This document shows positions 35,337-50,300 of a stretch of 64,000 nt of DNA, in pieces. Source of the stretch: Phoebastria nigripes (taxonomy: Eukaryota > Chordata > Aves > Procellariiformes > Diomedeidae); the NCBI GenBank assembly GCA_035582835.1, contig JAYKAV010002661.1:821296-885295 (forward strand). The letters run 5' to 3'. The position numbers were made by a program, and so were the translations under genes. Each line of letters starts with the position of its first letter. Positions within the stretch are counted from its first letter, which is position 1. The notes beneath the pieces were generated by a model. That model did not search any database. It was not told where the DNA came from and worked only from the letters and a program-made list of their open reading frames with translations.

Positions 35337-38300
35337 TTTTTTTTTGTAACCTCTGGCAAGCACTAATGAAGGACATGTGGCTATTAGCTTCCAGAAAGTA
35401 ATAATTTATTTTGACAGTACTGCACATAGTGCTGTCAGTTTGAACAATTTACAGTTCTGTTTTTGTTGATTTTCCCACTTTCTGTTCTATTTAATCACTC
35501 AGTGTCATTGCTTAATAGCTAAATATATCTGCTGTAGTGTCTTCTAGTTTATCCAGAATAGGTCTGCTCCAAACTGTTGGAAAATGCTTCTGTGGTAGTG
35601 GCAAAGACATGATACGGGTTTCCAACACTTTATGTGCAAAATTGTTAAACTTTTTTTTTTTTTTTTTTTCTGCGTAGGAATAAGATAGTACTGATGCCTC
35701 TGAGTTATAGATCTCTTTATTCTAAGAGGCTTTGAAACACAAGTGCCTTTGTAAAATATGGGATATTCCTTCTTTAGTTCTTCCTTAGGTAACCTTAAAA
35801 CTATGTCACAGTTTGATTATTTATGAAATGTTTAAAAATTACTTAATTTATAGTAAGCATTTTAAAAATGCAGTGTTTGAATTAAATCTCTATAAAATGA
35901 TGAAGTCAGCATTTTTGAGATTTATGGTTTTTACTTTACTTTTTAGTCTTGTCTTTTTTTTTTTTTTATCTGAAAGGTTGGAGATGCTTGCAAGATCAAA
36001 TTGCATCTCCTGCAGTCAACTACATTGCTTGTAGTTGTTTGTAGTCTTTCTTTCTTAGAAGAGTAGTTACAGTTCCAAGAACGTTTTCTTTTCAGCTAAT
36101 ATACCCATCAAAAAGAATTAGAAGATTCTTAACATCCTAAACAAAGGTATCTTTTTTTTTTTTCTTTTAATTATTGTTGTAAAAGCTTGCCACTAAGCAC
36201 TCTCCTAAATATAAAACAGAACAACATGTTTCTTCCATATTTAAGAAATGGAAAGCATATGGAGATAGGGTGCCAGGAGTGGAATTTGTTTAACAATGGG
36301 GGGGGTATTAGCAGATTTCTAAATATGTTGTTTCTATGTGATTTGTTAGTTTGGTCCTACTGTGTTTGGAGTTCTCAAATATTGCGATAGAAGCTATAAA
36401 CAACAACCGGCTCTAAAATCAATGCATTCTACTAGTAAGTGTTGTGCTGCTGGCTGAAGGTGTTGCTCTTTTTAAAATGCTTGAGGAAAAATAGATTTGT
36501 CTGTCTTTCTCCAGTGACAACCACCCTCATACCTGGAAAAAGCTGTATCTCGCTCATCATTGGCCAGTGACTGTATGTAAGGTGAGATTTTTGTGTTTTG
36601 TTCTCTTCTATCCTGACAAGGTAGCCTTGGACAATAAACNTTTGAACGAATGAATGAATGAAGCCCATCAAGCATTTAATCTTGCCTATGTCCTTATATC
36701 TTTATAAAGGCTTTTGCTGATCTTGGTGCAACTTCTCGTACTTCCCCTGCACTCCAGAGTAGCAGTAAACAAGTCAGGATTGTGGTGTGTTACAGATACA
36801 GTAGTCAACGTAGGACATACTGTACACTAAGCCTTAATTGCTTGTTATGTATTTTGTGATGTCTTGTTAGTTGTAAACTTAATCCTAGACTTTCACCAGA
36901 CTCTGTAAGGAGACTTGCCTGCCTTGTCTGACTGAAGACAGCAGATTAGTACTTGAACTGTCTGCTGCACAACAAGTTTTAGCTTTGTAATGTTGGCTCC
37001 AGCGTTTTAATGATCAGTCATCAAATATGGATTCAGTCAGGAAAAAGAGAGCTATAAATCTGTTATGGCAGGTGTCTCTGGGCATTTCTGTATTTGAGGG
37101 GTGGGAACCAAAAATGAACCCAACCTTCCAACATATGTCTGTTAAAAGCACAGCTAAGAGGTGTACTACTTACGTCCCTTTTGCTATTAAATACCTACTA
37201 CCATCTGATAAATAGAACATTTTTCCTATGCTGGAAATACTTGAAGGCCTGTTCTCATACAGTCGAGTTAAAAATATGCTATACTTCAAAATGGAAGATG
37301 TGATCAGATTTACTGACACAAGTATGAAGAACCCTGTGGATAACAGAGAAGCTTCAGTTTCGGGCAAATGTCTCTGGAGCCAAAAAGGTCCTGATTTTGG
37401 GAGACTTAGGTTTATTTGTTACAATATTAGAGTCTTATTTTTTGTGCTTTGGGTACTTTTTTATTTCTCATTCCTATTTCTGGAAATATGTATAAAAGCA
37501 GTAGTAGCAAAAGTCACATACTGCCTAAATTTCTGAGGAAAACTAGGTGTACTTTAAGTTAAATGTGGAGGGGAAGTATCAGTAACAAAACTCAGATGTG
37601 CATGACTAACTGAGACCAGGGAGTGGCCAGAGTTCTGTTTTTTGTTTGTTTGCCTGTTTTTGAGGGGGAATAAGGGCAGATTTGATGCAATTTGTGTCTG
37701 ATTTTGTGTTGAGTAAACACCACTGTTACTGTCTTCAAGCAGAGATGTTGGTGTTCAGGAGTTTGTAGTGCCTGGCACGAGTGGGTGTTCAGAGTCAGTA
37801 GCAGTGCAAACTCTTGCTTATGTGAATGAGATGCAAACAATTAGAAAAAAAACCACCCACAAACCAACCAACCAAAAAAACCCTACCAACCAGTTTTCCC
37901 AGTGTATATTCATGCTGGCTACCACTCTTAATTCCAGGGTAGTGCTATTGGTAAATTGACAAATAACCTTTATAAACTTACAGTGAAATTGTAATGAATA
38001 ATTGAAGATACTAAGCATCAGAAAATGTAGGCTTTCTTACACCTCATTGATTTCCTTATGATCTTCTGTAGTAAGAGGTGGACAGAAGCATTCCAAAGGA
38101 GTGAAGAAAAAGTAAAATTAAAATCATATGAAGTGACTTTTTGCCCAGTTTCATATCACTGAGTCATGAAGAAACAGAATCTCAACTGTACTCCCATAAC
38201 ACCTTTTTGCTAACGTTAACATAAGGAGTTCCCAAATTCAGCTGTGGGCTTTTTTTTTAAGTACATAGATTCTTCTGCACGTTCAGTGTATTTATATACA

Positions 38301-41300
38301 ATTGCTATGTTATTTCAGGGAGGAAATATTTTTAATGTCATTCTTCAGTTTAAAACTGTTGACATGATGTTGAAAGAAAAAACAGCTGGGTAAAGGAAAC
38401 TGCAAAACTCATTATATCATTTATGTAAAAAACCTTTGAGACACTACTTTGTGCACATACTTACTAGTTTATGCTTCCTATATAAAGGAATCTGATTATA
38501 GACTACTTTGCTACATACTGTGTTCTTGATACGTGTGTGGATGACGTACATCTTAATTCCTACCTGTTTTGCATATCTGTGTTCAAAAAGTTTTTCAGGC
38601 TTTTGAAGGCCTGAAAGGCCTTTTTTAAGATTTAGTGGGCACAGTTCAGCATGCCAGAAATTTGAGAATACCCATCTCCCAGCTCTTCCTGTGCTTTAAA
38701 CTGTATGTGTTCAGCTGGTGCTTTTTAATACTGAGTGTGATCAACACAATTAAACTGGAAAGTAAGTGTTTTGTAATCATATCTTCTAAACTAACATATG
38801 AAAATAAAATAGTGAGTATCATGGAAGCAATAATAACCCCAGGACTTAACTACTGACTGCTGCAGTGAAAGGGTGAAGGAGCAAGAGAGATGTTCTTCCT
38901 CATCATGTGATTAGAAATTCCAGTACCATATAATTGACCTAAAGTGACTGTGTCTTCTACAAAGATACCCAAGCTAAATTCACAGACCTCAAGTGATTAT
39001 GAATTTAATGTTCCCTTAATAAATTGTGCCTGTGGTTCAATTTATTGAACTTCATGTGGCTAATTCATGTCACACTTAAACTTTCTGGGCACAAATTAAT
39101 GTGAATCCTGTTAGGGGGAAATAGGAGCAACTCAAGGGCAAGAAGAGGGACTTTCCCCCTCCCTTTTTATGGAATTGTGAAGATCTTTAAATCAAGAACT
39201 TAAAAAGAGAAATATAATTGTAGCTTTTGCATCTTGGAGATTGCAAAAAGAGAAAATCCTCTGTGGGTGTTTCTTTGTGAAATGGAGAAAATCCGATGCA
39301 AGTTTGTAGGCTATTCAATTCCTCCTCTGTTGAGAATGGGAAGGATGATAAACACTGCTGTGATCTGCGTTTTATTGCATATATGTGCTGATCAAATGAA
39401 AGAATCAAAGAAAGGACAACAGAATAGGCTGGTGAACAAAACAGCATGAATTTAAGTTTGAAGGCAGTGTTAAGCAGCAGATGAAATGAAATTTTTTTTT
39501 ATATGAGATAAAAGGTTTTCCTAATTTCAGGCTTTGGCCATAATTTTATAGCGAAGACTTGAAGCAAGAATAGAAACACTGTTTTTTCTTCTTTTTTTTT
39601 TTTTTGTTTTGTTTTGTTTTGTTTTGTTTTGTAAAAATAGAAGTAGTCACATAATATAGAAAGAATTAAAGTGACTAAGGTGAGGATAAAGGGATACCTT
39701 TATTTCTTTGTTTGTATATTAAGCCAGGTGTGTCAAAGTGAGTCCAGCTCTTGACATATATTATTTTGAAACAAAAGAAAGTTTTTTTTCCTAAATGCCC
39801 ATGTAACTCATAAGATAACTCTTAATCTATGCCTCCAACTTCTCTGTGAATAAGGTCTGGTTTAGATGTTTTTGTGGGTCTTTATCTTCTGTAAGGATAA
39901 ACACATGAAAGATTTTAGCTTATCAGCTCATGCTAGAGAGGTATTCAACAAGAAGTAAATTTGTTTTATTTTCCACCTCCCAATTTTTTTCAGCAACCTT
40001 ATAAATTTGGTTCATTCATTGATTGGTTTTACCCCAGGGGGTGGGGGGAAGGAGGAGGGGGTGTAATTACAGACTATTTGGGGGAGAGAAATTGAAGAGG
40101 TGAACTCTCCACAGTTTCAAAAGCAAGGATTTTTCATAGCAGTTGTGATGTTTCATTACAAAATAACACTTAAAATTGATCTTAATTAAACAGATGGCCT
40201 GCTTAAACAGGGCGGTTGAAAGGGAGAGCAGGATTAAGTATTTCACTTCCCAGAAGCTGACTTTTTATTTAAACTTGGGGTATCTGTATGTGATCCAGTA
40301 GCACTATCCCTCCTATGTACAAGCTGCTATACCAAGGGATTTGTAACTTGGGCAGCCCTACAGGTAACGCTTCTGTGACAGTTTTATGGTGTTTCACTTT
40401 TCAACATGTCAGAGGTGAAAGGAGCTCCCACGCTTCTAGCAGCCGCTGTTTGTCCAATGTCTTGCTGTTATGAATAGGCTAATCTCTCTGCTGCAGCATT
40501 CCCTCTCAGCATGGTGGGTGCTGTAAAGGCTCTCTGGCACTTTTCTCAGTGTTATAGAACATGTACGGTTAATTTGGATTGGTTTGATTATCAGATTGCT
40601 TTAAAACAGGAGACGGCAATGTTCCTTTTTCAAATTAATCTAGATACAGAAGGCTTTCTGGGTTCCAATGCCTACTTAAAAACACACATTTGTAACTCTG
40701 TTTCAAGTCAACAGTTGCCTGAGGTTGAATTAATCCTTCAGCAATCAGTATATGATAAACAGGAGGACAGGAAGGCTGACAAGAAGTATTTTTGCAGGAG
40801 CAGCAGGGGTACCCAGCTTCTCAGACTAGNGTTTGCTCGTTTTATGATATTGATTCAAAATGGACATTGGAAAAATACTATGGCTAGAATTAAAAAGGAG
40901 GATGAATGAAGCNGGCCAAAGCATGCAAAGTGTGAACGGATGTGTTGTAGGTTGCATTGACCTCACAGTTCTGCCAGCACACAGTGTAACACCAAGAGCC
41001 TGATGAAATGTGTAGAAGAAACTGCTAATAAGGTTAGTGCCCTAACAGGGGAGAACTGATTCCAGATTTAAAATACTCTGGGCTTTCCTTTAGCATGTCT
41101 GAGAACTGCAGTTAAAGACTGGATAAGGAGCACAATTGCACTGTTCGTGTTACCACCCTCAGTTGAGCAAGCCGGTTAGCTGTCGGGTTGTTTTTCAGGG
41201 GATGATGCATTAGCTGCTGGCTATTAATTTGCTGTATTTTGGGCTGGACAGCTGAACTCTTTCAGCTCCACAAAGCTTGTGTCATGACAGGAGCAATATT

Positions 41301-44300
41301 GTTTAGGCATTTGCAGTGTGTGTTTGTTGACAATATTGCTTTCAGGAAAAAAGCTGTTGCTGGGTTTACTTGCTTCTATTATTGGTGGCAAGAGAGGAGA
41401 GGAAGGAAATGGGCACAGAACAAGAAAGTCTTGCAGAGCTTGCAGTTTTTCTGCCACTGGCCTGTGGCATGTGGAAGGCACTTAGTGAGATTACAGGCAT
41501 CTCTCTGCTCTTCTCTACACTCTGCTCTTGCATCACATAAAAGGCATTGTGGCATAATTAAGACAGGGTGCAGAGCCAACAAGGAAAGCTGCTATCATGG
41601 GGAAAGAAAGTCTGAGGAGGTTGTTATTTAACGGCAAGAAGTGTTTACTAAAAAGAGCCATAATTACTAAGCAGAATAATCAGGGAAAATACAGTAATGG
41701 CATTCTGTGATGTGTGAACATGGATTTTTTTGGTTTTGTTCAGGAATATGTACTCTGCTCTAAACAATAATTAATGTATAGGCTATTTCTCCTGCATTAT
41801 CAAAAGTTTTGACTGGGGGCTTTTTTTTTTTTTTGTAGAGATGCATATAGTCTTTCCTCTTCTCTCCATTCCCTTGTCCCTCAAGTCAAAATATTTAAAA
41901 AATATATTCTAATCATTTTACTTGGAATAAGCAACATATTTCATCTCTTCTTTGTATTTTTCCCTTTTAATACAACAACAGAACTACTCCTGGATGCCTA
42001 AAGATGGTTGGTTGTTTGTCTAATATTATAGTTTATGTTGATGTTTTTTATTTTAACGGCTCTGCACTCCTTGAAAAGATCTGATGATGAGAAAAATACA
42101 GAGAGCTGCCACCTGGAATATGATAAATGCAGATTTAGCTCCATTCATTTAGCATGGATCAGGCTACTTTCTATTACCTCAGAAGCTGTCCTTTGACTTC
42201 TTCTTACACTGCCTGTTCAGAATGCCCCCTGATATTCACTTGATCTGCTTCAAAATTTTAATGCTGGTTAGTCTCTGCTAAGTGGCACATGATCCATGAC
42301 AGCTTCAAGTAACTGGAGTTCACCAGTTCCTGATTCGGGCAAGCAAAAGTTCTCATGTCTCACTAGAGCCTTGGACCACCAGTGAATGAACTTTTATGTT
42401 TTCCTCTAAACCATTATCCCTGGACACATGTAACAAATATTCTGTATTTTTGTTTTCCACAGATGAGTGCTAATGATTGTCAAGACCCTCCACAGTACTG
42501 GACAATCCATGGACTGTGGTATGATCATAGAGTGTTTTTATTTCAGCCTGGAAAGGAAAAATCAAGTTTTGTACCAGGATGTTTAGTGCTTTTTTTTGAG
42601 GGCTTAATCTACCTGTTTTTATGATTCCTTGGAAAAAAAGCCTTCATTTTGTTGGAAGTCAAAAGCCTATGGTTTGATATAAAACTGAAATACACTTCTG
42701 TATCTCATGACTCGCTGAGCTCCTGAAGTCCTCTTGCCACATGAGTGTTTTATTTATACATCTCCTTATAAGATCAGTAATGTTCTCAAACAGAAAGGGA
42801 AGTATAGTTTCCCCTCCTTTTTTTTTTTTTTTTTTTTTTTTTCTTCTCTCTGAGTACACAGAATTTGTTAATGTCTCGTGACTGCTTGTGGCTTTAAGTA
42901 TCTTAACTCAGCACAAATATTGCAAAAGTACAGGAAAAACTAATTTGCTTCAAAGGAATCAGCTCACTGGAATTGGTGCCAATGGCAGCAATTCAAAGGT
43001 TTTCCTGACAAATACAGGGAAAAATTCAGTACAGGAGTTTGTTAAGCTATGCATCCTGGAAAGGTGAACAGCATTATGTCTAGATTTCCAGTGATTGTCT
43101 TGGTGATACTTGCAGGTCATCACTTGGTGCAGTGGGTGAGGAGGTCAATGTCATTAGTGACATCATGCACAAGACCCTTCCATATCATTTACTCCCCCTG
43201 TATGTCTTTTACACAGAGTGAGAGGGACTGGAGGGCCTAATGAAGAGCCTTTGCATGGGAAATGTTTTGGCCATAATTAACGTCTTGAATTTTTACTTCT
43301 AAAACGCTGTAGATGCTGATGGGTTACTTGCATTTTTAAATAAAATCTCTAGCTGTAATCTTGCATATTTAAAATTCAGGCTAATGATGTAGAATAGAAT
43401 GCTGTTAGTTACCATTAGTGAGTTACAAGACATCTTTTTTCACTTTTTTTTCCTTCCCTAGGCCTGACAAAACTGAAGAGTGTAACAGGACGTGGCATTT
43501 CAATGTCACCGAGATTAAGGTATTTATTTAAAACAAAAACAGTCATACCAAGCAGAGCTGAGTGCAATTACTTTTGCACATCCTATATGCAAAATCTGTA
43601 GCTTATAATGTATCACTCAATGTTTGCTGAGAGGTATGTTCTTTTAAGGACTCCACAAATTCATTAGGTGCTTCTGGTACTACTTGAAGTTGCAGTGCTT
43701 GTGATCATTAGCAGCTGTTCCTACTTGATTTTGTAGACATGCGGTTTGACTCGTTCAGCCACATCCTCCTTAAAAAAATCTAGAGAACATAGGCAGTGGA
43801 TCTGCAGTGGCAAAATGTACCTGTGAAAAAGAGGTTACAGTCAGTCCACGTTCTCTCTTCCATTTTCTACTGCAAAGCCAGAACACAGAAAATAAAGGAG
43901 TTCAGAGTACATTTTCCGGTGTATTTTCTCCCAGGGCATTAGTCCTTTTTTATTCTTTTTTTTTAATTAAAAAAATTTCCATATTTCATTCAAATGTGTT
44001 GTAAATGGGGATAGGAGGCTTGAGCTGACAAATGCGAAAAGCTGCATGATTGAACAGCTTCTGCAGGGACAGTGGAAGGAAAACCTTACTTTGAGGCAGT
44101 GTGTTAGTATTAGTACATTCAGATATTTAGATAGTTGCACCTACCTGTTACCTCCAACAACAGCATTTTCNGAATATTGGGGAAAAAGACATTTTCTTTT
44201 TCTGCGAGTAAATGTTTCAGTTGGGGATGTTGAAAGATGAGGATTCAGTTTTAGAACATGTATGTAGATAGTGTAAGAAATAGCTTTTCAACACTGTAGG

Positions 44301-47300
44301 TGCATTTATTAATTGTGATATTTTTAGGATCTTATGTCAGACATGAGACGCTATTGGCCTGATGTGCTTCATTCGTCTCTGAATCGCACCCAGTTCTGGT
44401 GAGTACAAAAAAACCTAAAAAGTATTTTGGATATTATGTTATAAAAAAAATCCATCTGAGTTAGTAATTCTTCAGGTGAGATGTTGTGCATGAGAAGCAG
44501 TGTCCAGGAGGCCACTGAAAGCAGTGTGTCTTTATTACAAAATAAATCTGTTTTCTTGTTAGAGCACCTGCAGGATGCAGCTGTTGAAGAGAGGGCTATG
44601 GCAGAGGTTTTGGAGAAATGAGAGAGAGAGAGAGAGAGAATTTATTTCCTCCCTTTGCCCCCAGGGAGGAGAAGCAGCTGCTGTTGACGCATTAAATCTG
44701 AATAGCAGTAGCACTCCTGGGATGTCACAGCTAGCTGCAAGAGCAGCTTTCAGGCCTCTTTTCCTAGCTAGCTTCACTGTGTTGCTGGCTTTGAGAGACC
44801 TTTCCTTTCAGGCTTTCTCACTGAGGAGGAAATGGAAAAATAGGATGCTTTGGATCAAGCTAGCCACTTGTCTACAGAATTCTCTCTTTTTACTTACTTT
44901 CCTAGCAGCCTAAAATTAGATCTGGGAATTTATTTAGAGATCAACCTGCTTGGTTCATAGGAAGGGAGAAAGAGATTTTGATCTCTCCTGACAACAGTAC
45001 TGTTTTCCTTCTTCTCCATGTTTCTCTTTGCTTCTGAATAATCAGACACTTGGACCAAAGAGCAGCATGGGTGGTATTTGAGTTTGCACAGGCTTCAGTT
45101 CGAGTGCATTATTTAAACTAAAATCAGTGGCCATTCAAGTTAATTTGCTGAGCCATGAGCTGCATCGGCCNAGGTACGGATATGCAATTTGTTCTTCCAG
45201 ATCTACAGTGAATGCAGTAACATCAGATAAGAAGCAGAGCACATAGCTAGAGGCAGTAGCATTTAAAGCCATCTCAACTGTAAGTGCCCATAAGTTTTCC
45301 TTTGGATTGGATGACTCTCTCCTCCCTGTGTCACAAGGGAAAAGCTTTGAAGGGAATGTGCATCTCTCTTAGTCTTCTGTAGAGCAAGGACAAGACACTT
45401 GTCCTCAGAGTCTTAAACTCATTCCACAAGTGTCTTATGGCAACCTAAACTTGTAACTGTCAAAAGTAGCGGTGTCACTTTTTCCTCCCTCCACTCCTCT
45501 GTTCTTGCACTGTGCTGGGGAGAGCATGACTGCTTCTTTCTGTGGTAGCACAAGTTTGTGCCACCTTAAACTGTTCCTGGAATTACAATAAGAAAAATGT
45601 GTCTTAAATCTAGCACCTCCCATGCCCTGACCACCTACCTGTTCATAAGAACGGGTGCATACCAGTCCTTATTTTACTAACAGAGATATTTTGGTAGATA
45701 GCAGGTATGAACAGATACAATCAAAAGCTTTTCCCTTTCGGTTCAAGGCTAGCAAATAGCACTTATTTCAATACCTGGAAATATAATTAGAAATATCATA
45801 AAAGCAATACAAAAGTCAGGTTACAACACTGTGAGTAATATTTTGATTGACAGAGAAATTCACTCCCTTTCAGTAAGGTGACAAATGCGCTGTAATTGGC
45901 AGCTCTAATTGCAGATTTTGTAAATGCAAGCTTTTAAGCCAACTGAAAGCCAGTAAGATCCCGTTGTATGTCTCCCTTCAGTTAAAATACTGTATTTACT
46001 TCAAAATTTAAAAAAAAAAAAAAAAAAACTCTATAGTGTAAAAATCCCGATACAGCAGAAGTAAGAATCTGAAAGTAGAACTGACTATTCACAATTTTCA
46101 TTGTTGTAGACTACAGGCATCTTAATTGGGTAAAGAGCATGAGCAGTGACAAGCAAAATGGATATTGAATATCTTAGCATATTACATCAGGGTTTTTCCA
46201 AGACTGCTATAATTGTGTAGTATGTTTCTTCCTTGCTTTACCTTTAACTGTAGCCCTGGCTACAGTAAAAGGGGAGGTAAGAAATCTTCCTGGCGATTTT
46301 AGGATGGCTGCAGGTGCTTCTGTAAAGGTAATTGCACATCTCTGTTCACCTTGTTAACTTATGAACTATGACAATTGCCACCCAAGAGTTTGAATTGGAC
46401 AGGATAGAATGCCTTAATACAGTACGAAGGGTTATGTGTGCTTTGTATCTCAAAATTTATTAACTGAAACCATCCCTTTTATAGTAGTTAATAATTTTTT
46501 GGACCAAATAAAAATTTCTAGACTAAGAATTCCCTTCAGGATCAGTTTATCCATATGATACAGAACAAGGAATCAGTGTTTAGCCTATGGGACAGCTGAG
46601 TGTCCCTAATCTTCTACGTTTTGTGGGCAGCACTTGCAGCTGTGCTTTACAGACCTTCTTTGTTCCTACCCTAATAACGAGCCAGTCTTTGAGCGGGGTG
46701 GTTTCTATAATCCTTGGACCCACCTGATATGCTCCTGACTTTGTCTGTCATATCTGCGTGACTTTGTGCTTGGGGGAACTCTGTCCTTGTACATAACAGG
46801 AAGCAAAATCTCTTTGAGGTTCAACTTTCTTTCCACACTGAGTTGTATGAATTTCATTCCTTTGCATTTCTGCAGCCCCCTAAGACTTCATTTGTAGGAC
46901 TTAGCTTTGAGGTATGCAAGGGTAGCATTTATTCTTAGCATCACTAGAAAATGGTGGAGATGGACAAGTTATATAGTGGAACCCAATCTAGTGCTGTAAG
47001 CCCCACTGCTGTGTGCCTGCCAAAGTACTTGTGTCTGACAAGGAGGAAAAAATGTTCAGCAAAGTTCTTGACAGCTAGCATACGTGCTCTGTGCTACTGC
47101 CTAGCTCATGGGTATGAGAGGTACAGAAGGATGGGTAGCCTTCATGAATACAGGCAGCTATGTTTTGCATCCACACACCAATCAGCTGTGAGCTGAGGCT
47201 CAAGTAGGATTACCTTGTCTTATTGTGGTCTATGTGAAGGATAATGGGGTGTAATCAGTGAATAACATTGAGACATTAATTCTTTTGATTTCTAAACAAA

Positions 47301-50300
47301 TTATTATTCCCTGGTACCTGCAGCTCCTTCATTTCCTAACTGCTTCAGTTTGCATTTAAAGGGAAGAGGTGAAGGTAAAATTTCCTATGTCTGTGCTGAA
47401 TGGTCAGAATTAGCTGTATCTGCATTATTATTTTTTTCACGTGGCTGTGCTGCAAAATGAAGTAACACTGTCAAGAGTGTTATCTTAAAGTTTCAGTAAT
47501 TGTGTTGTAGTGACTCTAAAGTAGCTCTCCATTCTGGAAACTCACAGGACTGATTAAAAAACTTGGGCCTGGTGTATTCTTGGCTTGCTGCAGCTGATGA
47601 TGCNTGGGCACTGTCTGTGGGTAGCTCTGTGTATTTTCACTTGGGATCCCCACAGCCCCATTGCCTGGGCCCTGTGATCAGTGCAAACTGGACCAAACCA
47701 CTCCAATAGCAGTTCCGTGTTAGCAACAATATGCTTCTTGAGCACCATCAGATCTTTGGCCCTCTATTTCTGCCTCCTATCTGGAAACAGCAGGACACTT
47801 AAATACAAGTGCTACTGAAAGCCTTCAAAAGACAGGCACAACACTTTACCATTAGTTTTACACACATGCGTGTGTATATTCTCTGAAGAAAAATTTCATC
47901 CTACATGCAAAGCCTTGCTTCCAGCTTACTGCTGTTCCAGAAGCCCTTTGGATTTGACTATTGTCTGCTTCTGTTCCAAGCTAATTTCTCAATATCTCTG
48001 CTAAATTTACCCCTAAAAGAGCTTCCATTTTCTTTTAAAATTGTGGTCTCTCTTCTCATCAGTAATTTCAAATCCTTTGTTGGGAAATCTGCTCCTGGCC
48101 CATGTAAAGTGAACTGCTCCAGGCAGTAAACAATTCATTTGACACGCAGTCGAGTTGAGTGTTACAGCCAACATGAGAACTCTCTACAAGGCTAAATTTG
48201 GGAATGTATAGTGAAAATCTTCTAGTAATGCGTCTTCTTCCCTGCCTCAAATTTCTTGACGCCNCAGTTGCTTTATTCATTCTCTGTTTAGAAGTAGTGT
48301 ACGAATTTCTCTAGATACAAACATAACTTTTAAAGTGTTTTCATTCCTTAAGAAAAATCTGAAGTTCTTAATATGAATGGACAATTCAAAGGCAGGCTTT
48401 CAAGTGAGTAATAGTTGTCCTTGTGCTTCTCTGCTTTTCCACGAGGTACTTAAGGCATCATAAGGTCAGGGAATGCTGTGGTAGTGGCAGGAATTTGTGA
48501 TTAGATAACTTTTTGTGTACATCTGCTGAATTGATACCTGTTTAATACAAGTGGCTCATGAAAATTTGAAAAGAAAGAAGGAAAAAAAAAAAAGACACCA
48601 CCACCACCCCAAATCTGCAGGTGGTCTTACTAAAGATTATAATGTTTAGTCTTTCAATAGACTTTAGAATTGATAGAAATATATTTTGAGCTTTGCCCCA
48701 TTTTTTGTCCTACTTGAGTTTGTCTGCCATAAAATTGCAAGGATTGCTTTGCTTTCTTTTGCACTCTGTTCCATGGTATTAGAAGACTTGATGGTGGAAT
48801 AGAAGCAAGATTTGAGAGCAGGCCTATGAAAATACTGCCACAGGCCAAACTAAAAGTTGAGGCAACAGTCTTGTCTTAGCAGCTTGTGCAGTTCCACTGT
48901 TCCACCCAAAATAAGGGTTAGTCTCTTCAGTTCTGAAAAAATTTTTAGTGCTTTGAAAGTACATTTAACATAAAAGACTCCACTAAAACTTATACNAAGT
49001 TTAGAAATACTCATCTTCTAGGCAAATTCTTAGCATTCTGACCTCCAAACATCTCTTTGTAATACACTGAGAGAACTTCGTATCATAAGAGCATGATACG
49101 TATTTACTTCATAGATTCCTTCATTTAATTATTTCAAAAACAAGCTGATTCAAAGGAGGGAGCTAAAAAAAACCAAACACCCAAATTGTTTGNGCTGACA
49201 ATTTAAAGAAACACCAAAACAGTGCTTTTGGCTTGATAAAGTTTTGTCACACTCTTGTGACACAAAGTTCTCTTAGCTTTGGAATGAAGTAATGGTTTAT
49301 TCCACATCAGTATCTATCTTATCTCCTCACCTAGCAATGTCCAGTCTTAAAAAGACAGCTGATGAGGGCAGGGGGGGAAGGGGAGAAGAATGTTATCCTT
49401 TTGGTGGGATAACAGGTGAAGGGCTCAACTATAAATGACTTTTGCACAAATTCATACACATAATTTATAGGAAAACAGGATACTGATTCTGGATGTCGCA
49501 GGTCTATACTAATATCCAAACCATTAGACCATCCTCTCCTTTGTCTTCTACAGCTCTTACATTAATTTGAAAGGTCTGTCTCTTGCAGCTGCCAATGTTA
49601 AGGACAACTCATCTATATGTTTTTAACAAGACTTATTGCCTGAAAGAATTTTTCCTTAGTCTGATGTTACAAACCACGATGAGGGGCTTCTTGGGCTTCT
49701 TCCTTGCTCTCCTGATAGGTCCAAAATCTCTTGGTAAATGATTCTACTAAAAAAATATATAGATGTTGCTGTAATTGAAATGGTGGGACTGCTCTTTCTT
49801 GGTTTTGTTTTTCGCACATGCAGTATTTTTTGAGTGCAGTGTCCTACTTCACACATGGAGCCTTTCAGATACTTGATTTAAGTATATTGGCTAGCTTGTG
49901 CAGTACATATATCTGCAAATAATGTTTTCTAAAACTTAGATTTTGCTTTTCTCCTATAGGAAACATGAGTGGGAGAAACATGGCACTTGTGCAGCTACGC
50001 TTCAGGTCCTTAATTCTCAAAAGAAATACTTTAGCAAAGCCTTAGAACTCTACCAGCACATTGATCTTAACAGGTATGTAAATGAACTTGGTGGTCTGCC
50101 TCTTATTTCAAACAATTTCTGAAAGTTTTAAATCTAGCCTAAAAAAAGTCTAAAAATCTGATGGCAGAGGGGAAATGAGTATTAGCATAAATTATTTTTA
50201 GTACTGGAGTTCAGGGGAAGGGTTGTCTACTCCGAGAAGCCTGTCTCTGGTCACTTCAGAGTCTGGTAAGCCAGCAGCATTCTTCACAGCATCATTTTAG

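Larger units (their letters stand above)
36582..42462 (+). other. RNASET2 intron between the HHWP and CAS I exons
   Basis: A 5.9-kb intron with simple repeats ((GAAT)n near 36647, (GTTTT)n near 39606) and chance open frames up to 132 codons. No exon fits the phase between Lys52 and Met53, and none is needed. Confidence 0.8.

Noticed and set aside
40511..40909. 132-codon open frame in an RNASET2 intron
   Set aside because: No domain, no splice context, and not needed to join the flanking exons.
41439..41491. Plus-strand CHWPVACG resembling the RNase T2 HWPxTVC motif
   Set aside because: The true exon, with HHWPVTVCK, correct phase and both splice sites, is at 36515-36581.
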